DNA of 64,000 nucleotides from Cavia porcellus (GCF_034190915.1 NW_026947484.1:185560982-185624981), one strand, 5' to 3'; positions 34,055 through 47,010 are shown, counted from the first letter of the stretch. Numbers and translations: made by a program. The notes: generated by a model not told the origin, from the letters alone.

Positions 34055-35650
34055 GCATATGAAAAACAAAGAGTTAAGAACCAAGAATTTACTGACTGCT
34101 TGTATTTATAAGGAGAAAGCAGCAAAAAACAAAGCTAAACATAGGAAGATCTCACAATGGAGTGTGATAACACACTAAGCACAGATATCAGAATGCAGCA
34201 GCTCCTAAATTCAATCCTTGTCCTTAATTATTTCCTGTGTGACTTGGGATATTTTTAACTTCCTGTTTGGGTTTCTTCAAATCTTTATACCAAGGAAAGT
34301 GAAAAATAAATAAACGGTCTCTGCATTAAGAGAAAAAAAGTCATTAGAAAACCTGAAAGTAGAAATTGCAATATGATTAAGGTTCAAATGGGGAAACTTA
34401 AGAGAGAGAACATGAAAGTAATGGAAGCAGCATCCTCTCCGGAATATCTGCTAATGGAAGACAAGAGAGAAAACTGAAAGATAAGAGAAACTGTTTTTCA
34501 AAACAGAGCCATGCAAGAGTGAGCTTACAAATGAACAGAATGAAGACAGTTTAGGTAAACCTGACCACCAAATAGCCATAAAAATGGGGAATGAGAAAAT
34601 CCAAGGAGCGCCCCAGCCTGAGTTAAGAAAGATTACTTTTCAATTCAGTCTATGGGAGGGAGAAAGGAATAAAATAGGAATAGGAAAAGGAAACAAATTA
34701 CCCTGACAGAGTACGGCTCGTGTTATGAGGAGTAATGGTAAGATTTTTTTCTCTGCTCCAACCTGATTAACATTGCTTTGGGGAATATATTTACTTAACA
34801 GCTTGCTGATGGTTGACTCCCTGACTGCTCTTTCTCCAGAGGAAAAATATTCAGTGAAATCAGGCACTTGGGAATGCCCTAATGGTTTATTAGTACTGCA
34901 CTTTGATGTTCCAGTAAGTAGAAGTAATTATTTCTACATGATTTTGGCCTGAGAACTCGGCCTCTTTGTCTAGCAGAGGCAGTAACTGCGAAGTCTGTGT
35001 GTATGTAGCTGAAAATTTTTTGTTGAAGACTAGAAAAAGCATCACTTTAATAAGAAAATTAAAGATTCTTACTTGAGAAACCATTAATATAAGTCATTCT
35101 TAAAGTTTCAAGCTTAAAGTTTATGTTTGTACTATCGGGGACAAGTGACCATGTTTTTGTAGTCAGTTCTTAACTTCTCACAGTTATTTTTTCATTATTG
35201 TACAAAACCTTTGAAAGAAAACTTACCAATTAGATCAAAGCTGTTAAACTGATCTTACAATATACTTCTATCTTCTATTGCTATTGAGAAAAGTATTCAG
35301 TCTCCATTGTTTTGTGTAATGCAATGTTTTAGGCGACTAATTCTCTTCTTTCCGAAATTGATTGTCCAGGGATAATCAGGAAACATTTGTTTCCTTTTAA
35401 AACTGGCTATACCTTTCCTCTTTCTTACATTATAAACTTATATTTTGGCACATGCTGAATCTATTTGTTTTGGGGAAAATACCTTCCAACTTGTTTGATG
35501 TCAGATGTGTCTAATTCCAAATTATGTACTCCTTTGACTACAAAAATGCCTAGTAAAAAAATTCAAGAAGATTTAAGATGTAAAGGTTGCTAAGGCTTCC
35601 AAGACAGGGGAACATAGGGAGTAATCTTCGTGTGTATATCTGTATGTAAG
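34055..35650. other. Unassigned non-coding stretch
   Basis: Frames of 64-75 codons on the minus strand at 34640-35084 show no recognised protein. Sequence is AT-rich with no named repeat. Confidence 0.4.
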
Positions 35651-35651
35651 G

Positions 35652-35812
35652 GTATATATTATATAATAATAATAATATATATATATAATATATGTACACA
35701 TTATATATGTGTGTTACATATATAACATATATACTAAATATGTAGTACATACATTATATATGTGTGTTAAATATATATATATATATATATTACATATATA
35801 ACACATATATAC
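35652..35812. repeat. AT-rich microsatellite cluster
   Basis: Runs of TATATA mixed with repeated 'tgtgttacatatataacata' and 'catatatgtgtg'-type blocks over about 160 bases. Confidence 0.9.
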
Positions 35813-35957
35813 TGAATTCTCTACAATCTCCAGTTATTACCATGCATACATTCCCTATCAATTAGTGTAAGATTTTCCATGGAATTGAAGACTTTCAAAC
35901 ATTTTACAGAGATAATAATTTCATTCAAATTATATAGCTCTGGTTAAGGTTTAGCAT

Positions 35958-36310
35958 TGTGTTAGTTACTTTTCTTTATTTACTGAGACAACATTAAGGA
36001 AGAAAAGGTTTATTTTGCTCACATTTTGTGGAGGTTGAGTCACTGATCAGCCGAGACCACAGCAGGGTGCATGGCAGCAGTTCATGGCAGAAGAAGCGAG
36101 CAAAGTAACAGGAGCCAAAAGCGGAACAGAGCATGCCTCTTCCTCCCTTATACTGTAAATAGACCACCCACACTAGGGATGGTGTAGCACTGACACCATC
36201 TCTGTGCCCTCCTCTTGCAGAGGCTTTGGATATTTCAAAGTGAGGATCTGCCCTCTGCTGAGTCACTTAAACTTCTAAACTCATCCTGACACTGGGAATC
36301 AACCATAACA
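35958..36310 (-). mobile_element. MaLR-type solo LTR, antisense, apparently complete
   Basis: On the plus strand it begins 'tgtgttagttacttttcttt', then 'gaaaaggtttattttgctca' and 'catggcagcagttcatggc', and ends 'gggaatcaaccataaca'. It starts with TG and ends with CA, as LTRs do, and is about 353 bp, the right size. No internal region lies next to it, so it is a solo LTR. I could not find a convincing 5-bp target duplication. Confidence 0.8.
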
Positions 36311-39300
36311 AGGTCTTTGGGATGTGTTCAACTGAAGTATCTGATTGCCATATTAAATGTCTCCTGGATCTCGAAGAGAGTAATAAAATCTTCCAAACTA
36401 CTTCACTATAGCATCACTGTAGCTTTCATTTCTATTTCTGCGTGTGTCAAAGATATATGTGCCAGAAACTACCTTGGTCAGGGAAATGCTACTATAAAGA
36501 ATTATTAACTTTTATACAGAATTAACTAAGAAGAAATTTAACCATCTCAAAATACCTTAGGACTGAAGTTATATCTAGGGAAGGAAGAGATTTATAAAGA
36601 GAACAGCTCCTCCCTATGACTTAGCTTTCATTAAAGAAATTATGCTGTACCCTACTGAATCATAGAGAAATTTTCTAGTTGTTCTATTTTACAGGAAGTT
36701 GCACACTAGTTTTGCTACTGAAGTTTTTGGAAAACTAGCGAGGGAGGCAGGTAGCCTAATAAGGAAAATATCAACAGAAAACTCACCAAAGGAAAGTCAC
36801 CGAAAAGGCTCCTGGAAGCAGCGTGGAGTGCCCTTGGACTTCATGCTGGAGAAGAGCTACAGTGTCTTCAGAACTCAGCCAGAAGCTCAAGTGCACTGAA
36901 CTGCTCCTAGGAAATCATCTCCGGTGTCTAGAAGCATCACAAAGGCACATGCTTTAGTCATCACAGATGGGCATCTCTAGATGCCACCCACATGAATTTA
37001 GATCACACAGGCAGAAAGAATCATACCAGACCCAGGAAGAGAAGCTCTTTTTCCTTCAGGTTCTCTTTGCATTGTGAGATTAGCCAGACTATGCCAGAAA
37101 ATAAAGAAAAAAATTATCCCTGTATCACAGACAGGGAAATGAAGGGTGGATTTGGATCAAAGAGCTACAGTCTCACACACCACTACCCAAAAGAACAAAT
37201 CAGTAAAACATTCGCCTTCATTGAAGTATCAGGATACAACTATAGATTGCCTGAAAGAATACAAGCAACTTGGGGAATAGTAAGATATACATTTTACACT
37301 AATCAAATGATGGCATGTATTAAAAAAGAGTGATACTTAGCTTACATTTAGGTGAAAGTACCAGATGAAAATGATGTGACTTTAACAATACAACTCTTTA
37401 AAAATAATAGTTTTACATGATTAGTGTATAGGAAAGTATAAATCATCACTAGATATTTGTACTCAAGTAAAGGTATTCCAATTATCTGGTAAGAAATCAA
37501 TTATTTTTCCAACTGTTTCCTTGGGCCAGTAGATCTATAGAAAGGACACGGTGAAGCTTAACTTCCATCAAGTCTGGAGTTCACCCAAGTCATTTTACTT
37601 AAGTACCTACAAGATACTGATCCTTGACCAAAACATGAAACACAGCAATTAATAATGTTATCATTCTTTGTAATCATGAATCTTAGAGTTTCTAGGTCAT
37701 TCATGCCATCTTGTTAGCACTTTTTATCACTTATAATGACAATGATGATTTATTTCTGATCTTGGGATGACCTTCATGGTCTATGGGTAGACCAAAGCCT
37801 TGTTACATAACAAAAAAATATTCCTACCTGACCAATGGGATACAAGAAACTCTGCCTGAAAGTCTACTTGGAGCTCCTTGATTCCAGGGTGTTCTGCGCC
37901 CCTGAGGGCTTTCAGATGTGAAAGAACAGTGTTCCCCATATTACCTTTACAGAGAGCAGGTAATTGAAGCCTGCATCTGCCCCCCGAAAACCCTTTGCCA
38001 GGAGAAAGCCTTTGGCTCTCAGGCATATCCTATGTAATGATGTTGCTATAGTATATTATTTCCTGAAACAAACTGTGTATTTATAAACATTGTCATTTTG
38101 GGCCCTACCCTCTTTACCAGTTGGACCCTGTCTCATTACCTTTATTATTGCTACCAGGCTGGTTAACAGTATGCTAATTGCCAGATCTCACATGGTGAAT
38201 GCAAAAATGTTCCAATGTAGAATAGGTTTGAACCCAGACAAAGCCATGGAGAAAACAGTTTGAAAGGAACTTTATTTCTAAGAGAGTCAGAAATTTTCCA
38301 TTTGGCACGTCTCATTTGTGCTTGCCTGAAATTTCTCTAGATTTGACAACTATTAACGGACTCCTACAGCCCATCATGTTGCCTTTAATATTTCCAAGCG
38401 AGTAAGTTTTTGTCATTTTTATAATGAAACTCAAACGATGAAATGTGTTGGCTCTGGGCTGCATTTTTCCTTTTTCTGAAAAGCCAAATATTGAGAAGAG
38501 TTTGCAACAAATGATACTTGCATTTCTTATCTCAATTTTTCATTTAGCAGAGCAAAGTATCATTATGAACTTCACTTCCTTATTAAATATCTGAGGAGCT
38601 CAGTGGGTGTTCTCAGTGTCTGTAAGGGACCCTCCTCTCCCCATATATGAGATTAGCCCCTCCTGAATAAGCTCGTATCTTTCATTATGCATAGATTATT
38701 TTCTAAAACTGTGCTTATGAATGTTTAATTGAAATTAATATGTACTGCACACTTTTAAATCTTGTATTTTAATAACCTTAATATCCTATTTCTCCTCTTT
38801 AAAAAACAGAAACACAAATTAAGATTTGGTTTGGTACTTAAATAATAAATATAGGTTTAGATTTAAGCTGATCAATTCAGTACAATTAGTCACTGTAATC
38901 TAGATACTAAGTCCAACAGTGCAGCAAAACCATAAGCTATTTCAGTCCATTATTCATTTCTAATGTGCTGGCCTTGGTAAGAGCACAGTTACAATCTGGA
39001 CTAACCTCAGTGAGTGGAACACTGGAGGAGATGATGGCCAAAGAAAGATGTGGTGTCAGTGCATGAATTTTTTTTCCTTGTCAGATGATGACTTGTGATT
39101 TAGCTCTGCATCCCCCAACTGCTTCAATAAAATCAAACCAAGAAATCTAAAATTGGAACCCAAAACTAACGCATATCCAAGAGAGACAGGAACCTCACCT
39201 TCATCTCCTGCTACATCATTTGCATGTGGGATGTGCAGGAAAAAATAAAGTAAAAGCAATTGGCTACTTTTACTTTTTTACACTTTGCACCTTAAATAAG

Positions 39301-39430
39301 CATCCTTCTTTCTTTATGTTGTTAGTCTTATTTAATTCAGTTAAATCATGAGGATTCATGCTACAAAAAATTTAAACTATGCTCTTTAAAGTAAGTGAGT
39401 CCACAAACAATGCCTACCACATTTCAAATT
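36311..39430. other. Low-repeat stretch, unassigned
   Basis: About 3.1 kb with no confidently named repeat except a possible MIR scrap at 37100-37145 ('attatccctgtatcacagac' then 'agggaaatgaagg'). Frames of 66-113 codons (36699-36899, 36992-37333, 37781-38026) show no recognised protein. The 38230-38620 part is of mixed base composition with no visible repeat, which makes it a candidate for conserved non-coding sequence, but conservation cannot be judged here. Confidence 0.4.
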
Positions 39431-39431
39431 T

Positions 39432-39496
39432 TTCCTTTCTTTAAATGATATTTCTTCTGTGCAATTTCCTTTCTTTAAATGATATTCCTTCTGCAG
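39432..39496. repeat. 34-bp tandem duplication (about 2 copies)
   Basis: The unit starting 'ttcctttctttaaatgatat' occurs at 39432 and again at 39466. The compared 28 bases differ at one position. Confidence 0.85.
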
Positions 39497-41239
39497 AATA
39501 CTTACATTTTATTAAATTGTAAAGGATACCATTCACCTAGCAGAATATGAGCTTATACTGACAGAAAGTTTCAAAACTAAAAATATATAATTAAATCAAG
39601 GCAACCCTATACCAAGATAAGTGTAGAGGTGTATATATAAAATGTTTTCAAACTAGTTGCAAAAACCTTCATCCATAACTCCACTGTTGCTAAATAGAAA
39701 TGGTCAATCAACAAATAACTGTCATTTAAGACTTTCCCCAGTGTTTCAAGAAAACAAAGTTTAATTAATAAGGTTGGCAGTTACTGAGTATGGATATTTA
39801 CAGTAGAAGACATCTCTTCAATTACTATATTAAACTTGCTATTCATTGTCAGTGGGAATTGATGGAAAATGAAAAAGGAAAAACCAGCAAAGCAAAATAT
39901 TTGCCTCTATTTTGGATTGAATGAATGTGAGTATAAAATCCAGCTCACAACTATGCTGCTGACTGGTTCAATAAACAGGAATTAATTGTTTGAATTTTTC
40001 TGAAGTTTAGTTTTCTCACTTAAAAAAATGAAAATAATATAGTGAATAGTATTAGCAATTAAATGTTGTTTAGCATAAACCATATAATGAAAGGCATATT
40101 AAAATCAATGCTGATACCATTATAATATTTGTCAGAGTATTGTGGCTTTTAGGCATACCTCAGCATTTCTATCTCACACTCAGTTGGTTCATATATATCA
40201 AAAACTAGAATAAATTAAATCTAATATTCATTGGCCTTTTTTTAATAAATTACATATTTTTCTCTTATTAAAATGTAACAGGACACAGGTCACTGTCTTT
40301 TGCTGAAGAAAAAAGAAATTTGATGTTAAGATGATCTGTGCTGTGTGAAATCTCATTGGAATAGCACATTCCTGAGTTCATAAATTTCCTTATTCCATCT
40401 CTTAGAGCACCTCTAATTAAGAAAGGATAGTGGCTAGTGAAACCATGAAACCCACTGGTGGTTTGAGAATCAATAAGGAAAAAAATAAATATGTCCAATT
40501 ATTTATTAAACATTAGTATTTAGTAAGGCTCTACAAGAATATATACACATATTGCACATTTTCTACCAAAATATTATTTTTAAAGTCAACAAGTCATATC
40601 AGAGTATATTATGAGGTAGTGCATAAGAAGTTAAAAGACAAATACTGGGCTTAATAAATTTGGAATTTCAAATCTGGTAAAATTAATCAATAATATTGGA
40701 ACATACAGTTAAACAATGAGTGAAGAGGCAGATAGCTATTAAGATCCTACCATAGAGTACACAAAAATAACTTCTTCAGGGATGAACAATTTAAATTGCT
40801 TTAAAGTTTTTTAAAAACTACAAAAAAGGAGCACAGTTTTAATTTTCATATTGAGAATGTCTTTTTTACCAAAGCAAAAATTGATAAATAATAGAGGAAA
40901 TGATTAATAAATTAAACTATCATCCCAAATAACATTTTTACAGCAGCAAATACTATTGCAACAGTTTTAAATGACAACTAGCAAATTTTGAACATACGTT
41001 GTAACACACTAGACAACTGGTCAGCACTATTTTGTGTGAGATTATTTTGAAAGCATCACTGCCATAATTCCAGAGACATTCTAATTCAATGCCAATCCAA
41101 GTCATTCCTACTTCCATATAGGGTTCCCAAGTAAATTTCTCAAAGGAACCAGAGACAAATCTAATCCAAAAGCTACTTAGTAACAATACTTACGCAGTCA
41201 ACTGATGCTTCAGATTAATTAATTATACTCCAGTGAACA
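39497..41239. other. Unassigned AT-rich non-coding stretch
   Basis: Two minus frames of 76-77 codons (40268-40498 and 40953-41186) have no recognised features. Confidence 0.4.
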
Positions 41240-41244
41240 AAGAA

Positions 41245-42085
41245 CTTTGACCGTAAGTTGTAGTCAGGGGTTGTGCAGAGAACAATTAGAATCAGGACAC
41301 ATAATTTATAATATTATTTATGATGGTCACTCAGAGTTTAACACAAGAAAGTGCAGGAAATCTGTCCACAATACTAAAGAGCTGGAATATTCAACCAAGG
41401 ACCTGGATCCCACAGGATTGTCCCACAAGAGTCCAGATGAAAACCTAGAGCCCATGACAATGCCTCCCATGAGTCCAACTGGAGGTCTAGAGTGCACAAG
41501 AAGGACCCACGCCAGTCTGTTTTAAAGATCCATGCTCAGAAGGCCCAAAGGTCAGTGATGGAACCTAGAAAGTCTATGCCAGCGGGGTGAAGAAACTGTG
41601 CTTGTAGGTTGAGAATTCTATGCTGGAGCCAAGAAGTCATGCTCAAAATAAGAACTAGGGCTGCCCTGAAAAGTACCACAGCCATCCTCAGCAACACAGA
41701 GGTCCCAAGCTCCACCGATGATAAGAACAGTTGAGTATATGCCAGAAAGCCAGCATGATGAGTTTGTTCTGGAGATTAAATGGAAAATGTCTTTCCCTCT
41801 GGGGCTAGGAAATGATGCTCGATGTAAGGACCACAGCTCCCCCAAATGAACTACAGCCACTCTCACCACCAAGGTCTCAAGCTCCTCCTATGACAATGGT
41901 CAAACTCACACTGGGGAAGCTAGTCATGATGAGCTCCTATAGAAGAACCAATAGCTCTAAACAGCAACACCCACAATGCCTAGCTTCTCCTTCTCCACAT
42001 CTCTATTTGTGCTGGCAACTTTCCTTAGGTGGAACATTTTATGCTCAGCATCATGGTGACTGAATTCAGCTGGAGTTAAGTTGAC
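41245..42085 (-). mobile_element. Probable LTR-like repeat, family not assigned
   Basis: It opens on the plus strand with 'gtagtcaggggttgtgcaga', is less AT-rich than its flanks and ends near 'gctggagttaagttgactgc'. This resembles the layout of the probable LTR at 12951-13445 (a 'gtcaggg' opening and an 'aagttgac' ending). Inside it is a direct duplication at about 172-176 bases spacing. Frames of 83-92 codons across it are not recognised as proteins. Confidence 0.4.
41636..41965. repeat. Diverged direct duplication, unit about 172 bp
   Basis: Matching landmarks: 'ggtcccaagctcc' at 41701 and 'ggtctcaagctcc' at 41873 (172 apart); 'catgatgag' near 41754 and 41925 (171 apart); 'gctc' with following text at 41641 and 41817. 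The copies are clearly related but diverged. Confidence 0.75.
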
Positions 42086-42284
42086 TGCCAGTTTTTAATC
42101 TATACCACCATATATTTTGACAGATGGATAATAAAAAGGGACATAAGAAGGGGAAAGATTTGCTAATCATCTCTACTGTCAGAATTATGCTAAAATCCAA
42201 GACTTTGTTTAGCAAAATTATATACAACTCCTACTATGAATTGTGCTGCTTAAACATAGGCTTGTATGAATCACCATAATGTGA

Positions 42285-42548
42285 TGTTTTTAAGTTCTTT
42301 TGGAAAGATAACTAGAAGAAGAAACCTGGGTCAAATGTAATTTCTAATTTTAGTTTTTTGAAGAATCTCCATAATGATTTCCATAGTCACTATACTAGCT
42401 TACATTTCCACCAGCAGTGTAGAAGAGTTCCTTTTTCCATTCAGACTCACCAGAATTTATCATTTAATTTCTTGATTATTTCCTGTCTTTCTCAAATAAG
42501 AGAAAATCTCAGTGTTGCTTTAATTTGCATTTCTTTCATGACAAGTAA
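42285..42548 (-). mobile_element. L1 ORF2 segment, antisense (inverted 5' part)
   Basis: On the plus strand: 'cctgggtcaaatgtaatttc', 'tttttgaagaatctccataa', 'tttccaccagcagtgtagaa', 'ttaatttgcatttctttca'. This is L1 ORF2 in reverse, ending right where a sense L1 segment starts. Confidence 0.75.
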
Positions 42549-42551
42549 TAT

Positions 42552-42960
42552 ATATGTCTATGAACAGATGAATAAAGAAACTATAGTATTTACACACAAT
42601 GGAATAGTCCTCTGCCCTAAAGAAAGAGAAACAAGTTATTTGCAGGAAAACAGAGGCACATTGAGAACAGAATGCTAACTGAAATAAACCAGACACCCAA
42701 GCATGAATATTGCTCTGTTTCTGTTACAAGAGAATCCCAAACTATACATGAACAAAATAAAGGTAGATAATAGAAAGTAGGCTGATAACTCTTCCTCAAA
42801 TGGGAGATGGGGGAAAGAGGGAAAGAGGGAAAGGAAGGGAAAGGGGATTTTAAAAAAATTAAAATGTGTTACATATATATACCAACCCCATCCAACAAAT
42901 ATAAATATTATGTACTGCAAACATATATTACTAATATAATTTTTAGAAAATTTTAAAAAA
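42552..42960 (+). mobile_element. L1 ORF2 end and 3' UTR (sense)
   Basis: It reads 'atgaacagatgaataaagaa', 'acacacaatggaatagtcct' and 'ctgaaataaaccagacaccc', then a G/A-rich 3' UTR part with repeated GGGAAAGA units (about 42805-42847). It follows an inverted segment of the same element. Confidence 0.75.
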
Positions 42961-44955
42961 TATGTATAACTCTGTTCTCACTAAATTTTATGAATATTCC
43001 TAATCAGAAATTGTGGTAGAGTTGCTAGGATAGTGGCCCTAGCCACTATCCTAGGGCTGAAACAGTTTTAAATGTTGCAAAAATCTATGGCTACCATAAT
43101 TAATTGTGTGACAGAGAGTGCAAGACTAAATATTAAAGTGCATTCTTTCACATGTCAGCCTCTCTGAATTTGGTGGAAGCATTAAATGAGAAGCACTTAA
43201 AACTCAATCATATTCTATCCTTTATTGCAATGTTTCCTGAGAAATAATCTAGAAATAATCCAAGTTGTAGGTTTAGTCAAGTGCCTAGTAAATAGTAAAA
43301 TGTCAGTAAATATATATTTTGCTCATTTATCATTCCAAAAATATCAAGTTCCCAGCTATATCTTTAAACCACCACATTAACCAAACCAGCATATCCAGCT
43401 TTTACAGTAGAAAGGAATCTGGCTCAATGCATCATGTATGGTCAATGTAATTACTGGTGGACTTCAAATCTTGCCCAAGTGGATACCAGAGCCGAAATGT
43501 TCTGAAAAAGTCCCTGACTTCATGATGGCTTGTCACTTTTGATTTACTGACTTGTTTTAAAGAAGTGAAGCATTTTCTTGGGAATTCAGTACACTGACTT
43601 TTAGTCCAAGTCCTTAGAAAAGTCGTATAACCACTGAAATGACTGAGAATAGATTAGGCTTCCTGTGTATGTCCACACTGGTTCTGCAGGTCACTAAAAA
43701 CTATCCAGAGTTGAAAACTAGTACTAACACATCCTTGCATCCAGTGGACATAAGGGGAGCCTTCTTGGAGAAAAATGGATCGATAAATGTTTTTAGGCAG
43801 ATCATTTCCAAATAATTTCAAACTCTACATCCTGATGCTTCCTTAAAAGTTGTTCTATTTTCTATTTCCTATATTCATATTAAGCATAAAAATGTATTAC
43901 TTTAAATTTAAATTAAGTATTATTTGTATGGAATAAAAATCTGAGTCTCAAATAAGCTCACTTTATAATATCTGCTTTCATTAGCTAAGGATTTTGCAGG
44001 AAGGAATATGGAGAGGATATTAGATTAACTTAGCCAATTAAGCCTCCCATATTTCACTATCAGACTTGAAAATCGTTGCCCAAAGTCACTTTATAATTCT
44101 CCTTGAGCTACTGATATTTCTAATCTGAAATCTGAGTAAAACTGCTTTTATGGCATATTTCTGTGTCAGTACTGATCATAGTTTCAGGTAATCCATGAAG
44201 CTGATGGACCTTGGGAGAACAAAGAAGTCTTCTCTGGTATAACTTACATTATGCTGCATTCTCACAAGTAACTAAAAAATATGGTGACTCCTTTTCTTAA
44301 TGTAAGACTACACATCTCAGTCAAAGAGAAATACACAGTATTCCCTCACATGGCAATAAGGCCTAAGCTACCTTTTCATATGGCTAAGCTCTATTTTCAT
44401 TTAAAATGAGTATAAAGATGCTTGTTTTACATAGATTTCTGGGCTTTCACATTCGGTTCCCTTTTACTTACTATGCAAACTTAAGGTCTGCAAAGTTTAA
44501 CATTCAGTAAAGAATACATTCCTGTCTTATTTTTCCTATTTTATGTTAAATGCATCTCAATTGGCAAAGCTCTTTTCTTCCCCCTCCCCAGAGAGTCTGA
44601 CAGCTACTAGTCAGCCTCGCTACTGCCTGTGGGTGTCTCTGAGCAGTCAAGAACTCAGAGAGAATAATGCAGAAGTCACTGATATGTTATGGAAAATCAG
44701 CCTAGCGGTTCATCAAAAATTTGGCATAGAGAAAAATAATTTTGAAATCTTTAAGGACTTTATGTAAACTTAATTCTGGGGAGGCCAAAAGGGAAATCAT
44801 ATTTTTATATGGCATATAAATCAGTTCCATAATCCATTAAAAGATCTTTGTTGTTATATGATTTCTTGTAGTAAAATACATTGCTCATGAATCCATTTCC
44901 ACTTAGAAGACCCTTAAATAAGATTGAAAAACAGAATGAAGCAGAGAAAGAAAAT
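42961..44955. other. Unassigned non-coding stretch with one hairpin
   Basis: No gene supported. A plus frame of 74 codons (44543-44767) was not recognised. The inverted repeat at 43025-43054 is listed separately. Confidence 0.4.
43025..43054. repeat. Short perfect inverted repeat (12-bp stem, 6-nt loop)
   Basis: The arm 'ctaggatagtgg' (43025-43036) and its exact complement 'ccactatcctag' (43043-43054) surround a 6-base spacer 'ccctag', which itself pairs partly with the sequence beyond (ctaggg). It is too short for a microRNA precursor. Confidence 0.9.
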
Positions 44956-45380
44956 TGATATTTGTCGAGTGCTGATGGTTTTCCAGGAAGATCACAATTC
45001 ATTACATACATTATCTCTTACAGGGTTCAGCACAACCTTGAAAAGTACAGAACCAGTAAGTAAAACAAGTACATACAAAGTATGGACCTCGCTGCATTTT
45101 TGGTTCATGTGTACAAACTAACCAAATTTTAACTAAATTGCTTAGCATCTCTGACTCCATTTCTCCCTCAGTCAATAGGGGTGAAACTATGCCATAGTAT
45201 TCATCTGATTACTGCATAATGATAAAATTCAGACAGAGTAAAACATAAGCAAGTATTCAATACATGAAAGCAAAATAATTGTTCATATCACAGATTCAAA
45301 ATATGAGGCTTAGAGAGGATACGCATCAGCTTGGAGATTCTGCGCCAGGAACTAAAGCGTCACATTCTCTCTTCCACTTA
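44956..45380. repeat. MIR-like SINE relics
   Basis: At 45137-45280 the order 'ttgcttagcatctctgactc', 'catttctccctcagtc' and 'aggggtgaaactatgcc' fits MIR in sense. At 44956-45040 'cattacatacattatctctt' with 'acagggttcagcacaacctt' fits MIR in antisense. 'aggcttagagagga' near 45307 is another core piece. Diverged, so boundaries are approximate. Confidence 0.5.
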
Positions 45381-45779
45381 GTGTTGCAATCAGTAAAAAC
45401 TGTCAGTCAGGATAAAATATAGAGGAAACTTGTCTAGACCACAAATAGCTAATAATAGGGGCACAATTGGCTGTTTATCTCCCAAGCCCCAGAGATTATA
45501 GTCTTCAATTAGCAAATTCCTCTAAGAATCAGTACCTAAACTTTCTACAATATATGTCCAAATATTTTTATTTTTATTTTTAATGAGACAAAAGAAAGTA
45601 TTGCACAATTATTTCTTGTTTGTGTACAAGGTAATACTCGTATATATTCTTGCCCTTTTATGTTTCACACTAATATTTGGGCTATTTACTCAAAACAAGC
45701 ACAGGTAGCAAATGAAAGAACTTGAGATACAAATTATGTACCTAGATAACAGTTGGGTAAATCCCCGTAGGAAGGATAA

Positions 45780-45890
45780 AGCCAAGACCAGGATGTGACT
45801 GGAACCTTTAGTTCACAGATGCTTAGAAATTAACGACCTGCCTGTGGTCACATAGCTGTTAGTACAAAAAACTAGGATGCATTTGCAGAT
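45780..45890 (+). repeat. MIR-like fragment
   Basis: 'gacctgcctgtggtcacata' followed by 'gctgttagtac' resembles the MIR core. Confidence 0.5.
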
Positions 45891-46199
45891 AATATAAGAT
45901 ATACTTTTAGGCATTGATTCTAATCATAGCAAAAACCCACACTATATTTGTTGGTAAGTCAAACAACAAACCTATGAAAGAAAATCTATGTATTTTATAA
46001 GACATAATCCTAATGTCATTTGAAAAATAGACCTTTCTAATCTGCACTATTTTGAAAGATGTCAATTTATTGACTGCAGTATATGACTTTTTTCTTACAT
46101 TTACTTAAAAAGATACAGCTCAAATAGAAATGATTTTCATTCCCTGATTCACAGAACATAATACAATGAATTGTGTTTCTTTTCTTTGGATATGTGAGG

Positions 46200-46530
46200 C
46201 CCACTGCCAGGACGGACTTCTATCTTCCCCAGTTATTATCATTTTTAAGTCTCTTCTCAGACACAACTTTCTCCAGAGAAATCTTTCTCACCAACACCCC
46301 TGCATTGTTGACTGTTTCATTCTCTGGGAAATAGCTGATCCTTCTGTATGGTTATATTGTCGTTACTGAGTACACAGTAAAGTCTTTATTGAAGTATCTA
46401 TCTTTCCTACTAGGCTAGGAATTTCTCAAGCCTACACTTTAGTCATTTTGCAAGTACCTCATTTAGCAAAGCTCCTTGAACACAGGCGGCAACAATAATT
46501 TTACTCTATTGAATTAGATAAAAACTATGA
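46200..46530 (+). mobile_element. L2 3'-end fragment
   Basis: The order 'cttctcagacacaactttct', 'ccagagaaatctttctcacc', 'ctaggaatttctcaagccta' and 'gctccttgaacacaggc' follows the 3' region of LINE-2 (the 'tcagacacaacctcctcagagaggccttcc' block onward). The 67-codon frame 46166-46369 falls inside it and is not a gene. Confidence 0.65.
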
Positions 46531-46913
46531 AGTTAACATCTTATCTACTGTTATTTAAACATAAATAGTTCTAGATAGAATTACGTGATGTTAAAAGTAT
46601 GATATATGAATTATGTGATATTCACGCATATTTGTATTCAGAAATATATCATAATAAGGTAAAGAATATGACATATGATAATGGGACACTATGAATTATG
46701 AGCTATACATGAGAAAATATAATAGGAAATATGAGAAATTATGAAATCAAGCATGAATTATTCATTTTATATCATCTACAGTGATTACATTGTTATAGTT
46801 TTAAAATTTATAGTTGCGGATATCCTGATTCAAACTTTTATTCCACAACTGATTTCCTATGTTTGAAACTAGCATTTTGTAAATTAAAATACTACAGTTT
46901 AAGTTTTTTAATC

Positions 46914-47010
46914 TGGGCCAGGGGTTTAGCTTAATGGTGTAAATGCCTGCCTGGCAAGCACAAGGTGGTGAGTTCAATCCCTGATATCCACATAAGTAAA
47001 TAAATAAATT
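46914..47010 (+). repeat. ID-type tRNA-derived SINE
   Basis: It opens with 'gggccaggggtttagcttaa', has 'tgcctgcctggcaagcaca' and a B-box 'gagttcaatccc', and ends in a TAAATAAATAAA tail. Less intact than the copy at 10822-10964. Confidence 0.8.

Noticed and set aside
36699..37333. Two plus-strand frames (66 and 113 codons) considered as exons
   Set aside because: No recognisable protein, no convincing flanking splice sites, and no link between the two frames.
43025..43054. Possible microRNA hairpin
   Set aside because: The 12-bp stem is too short for a microRNA precursor.
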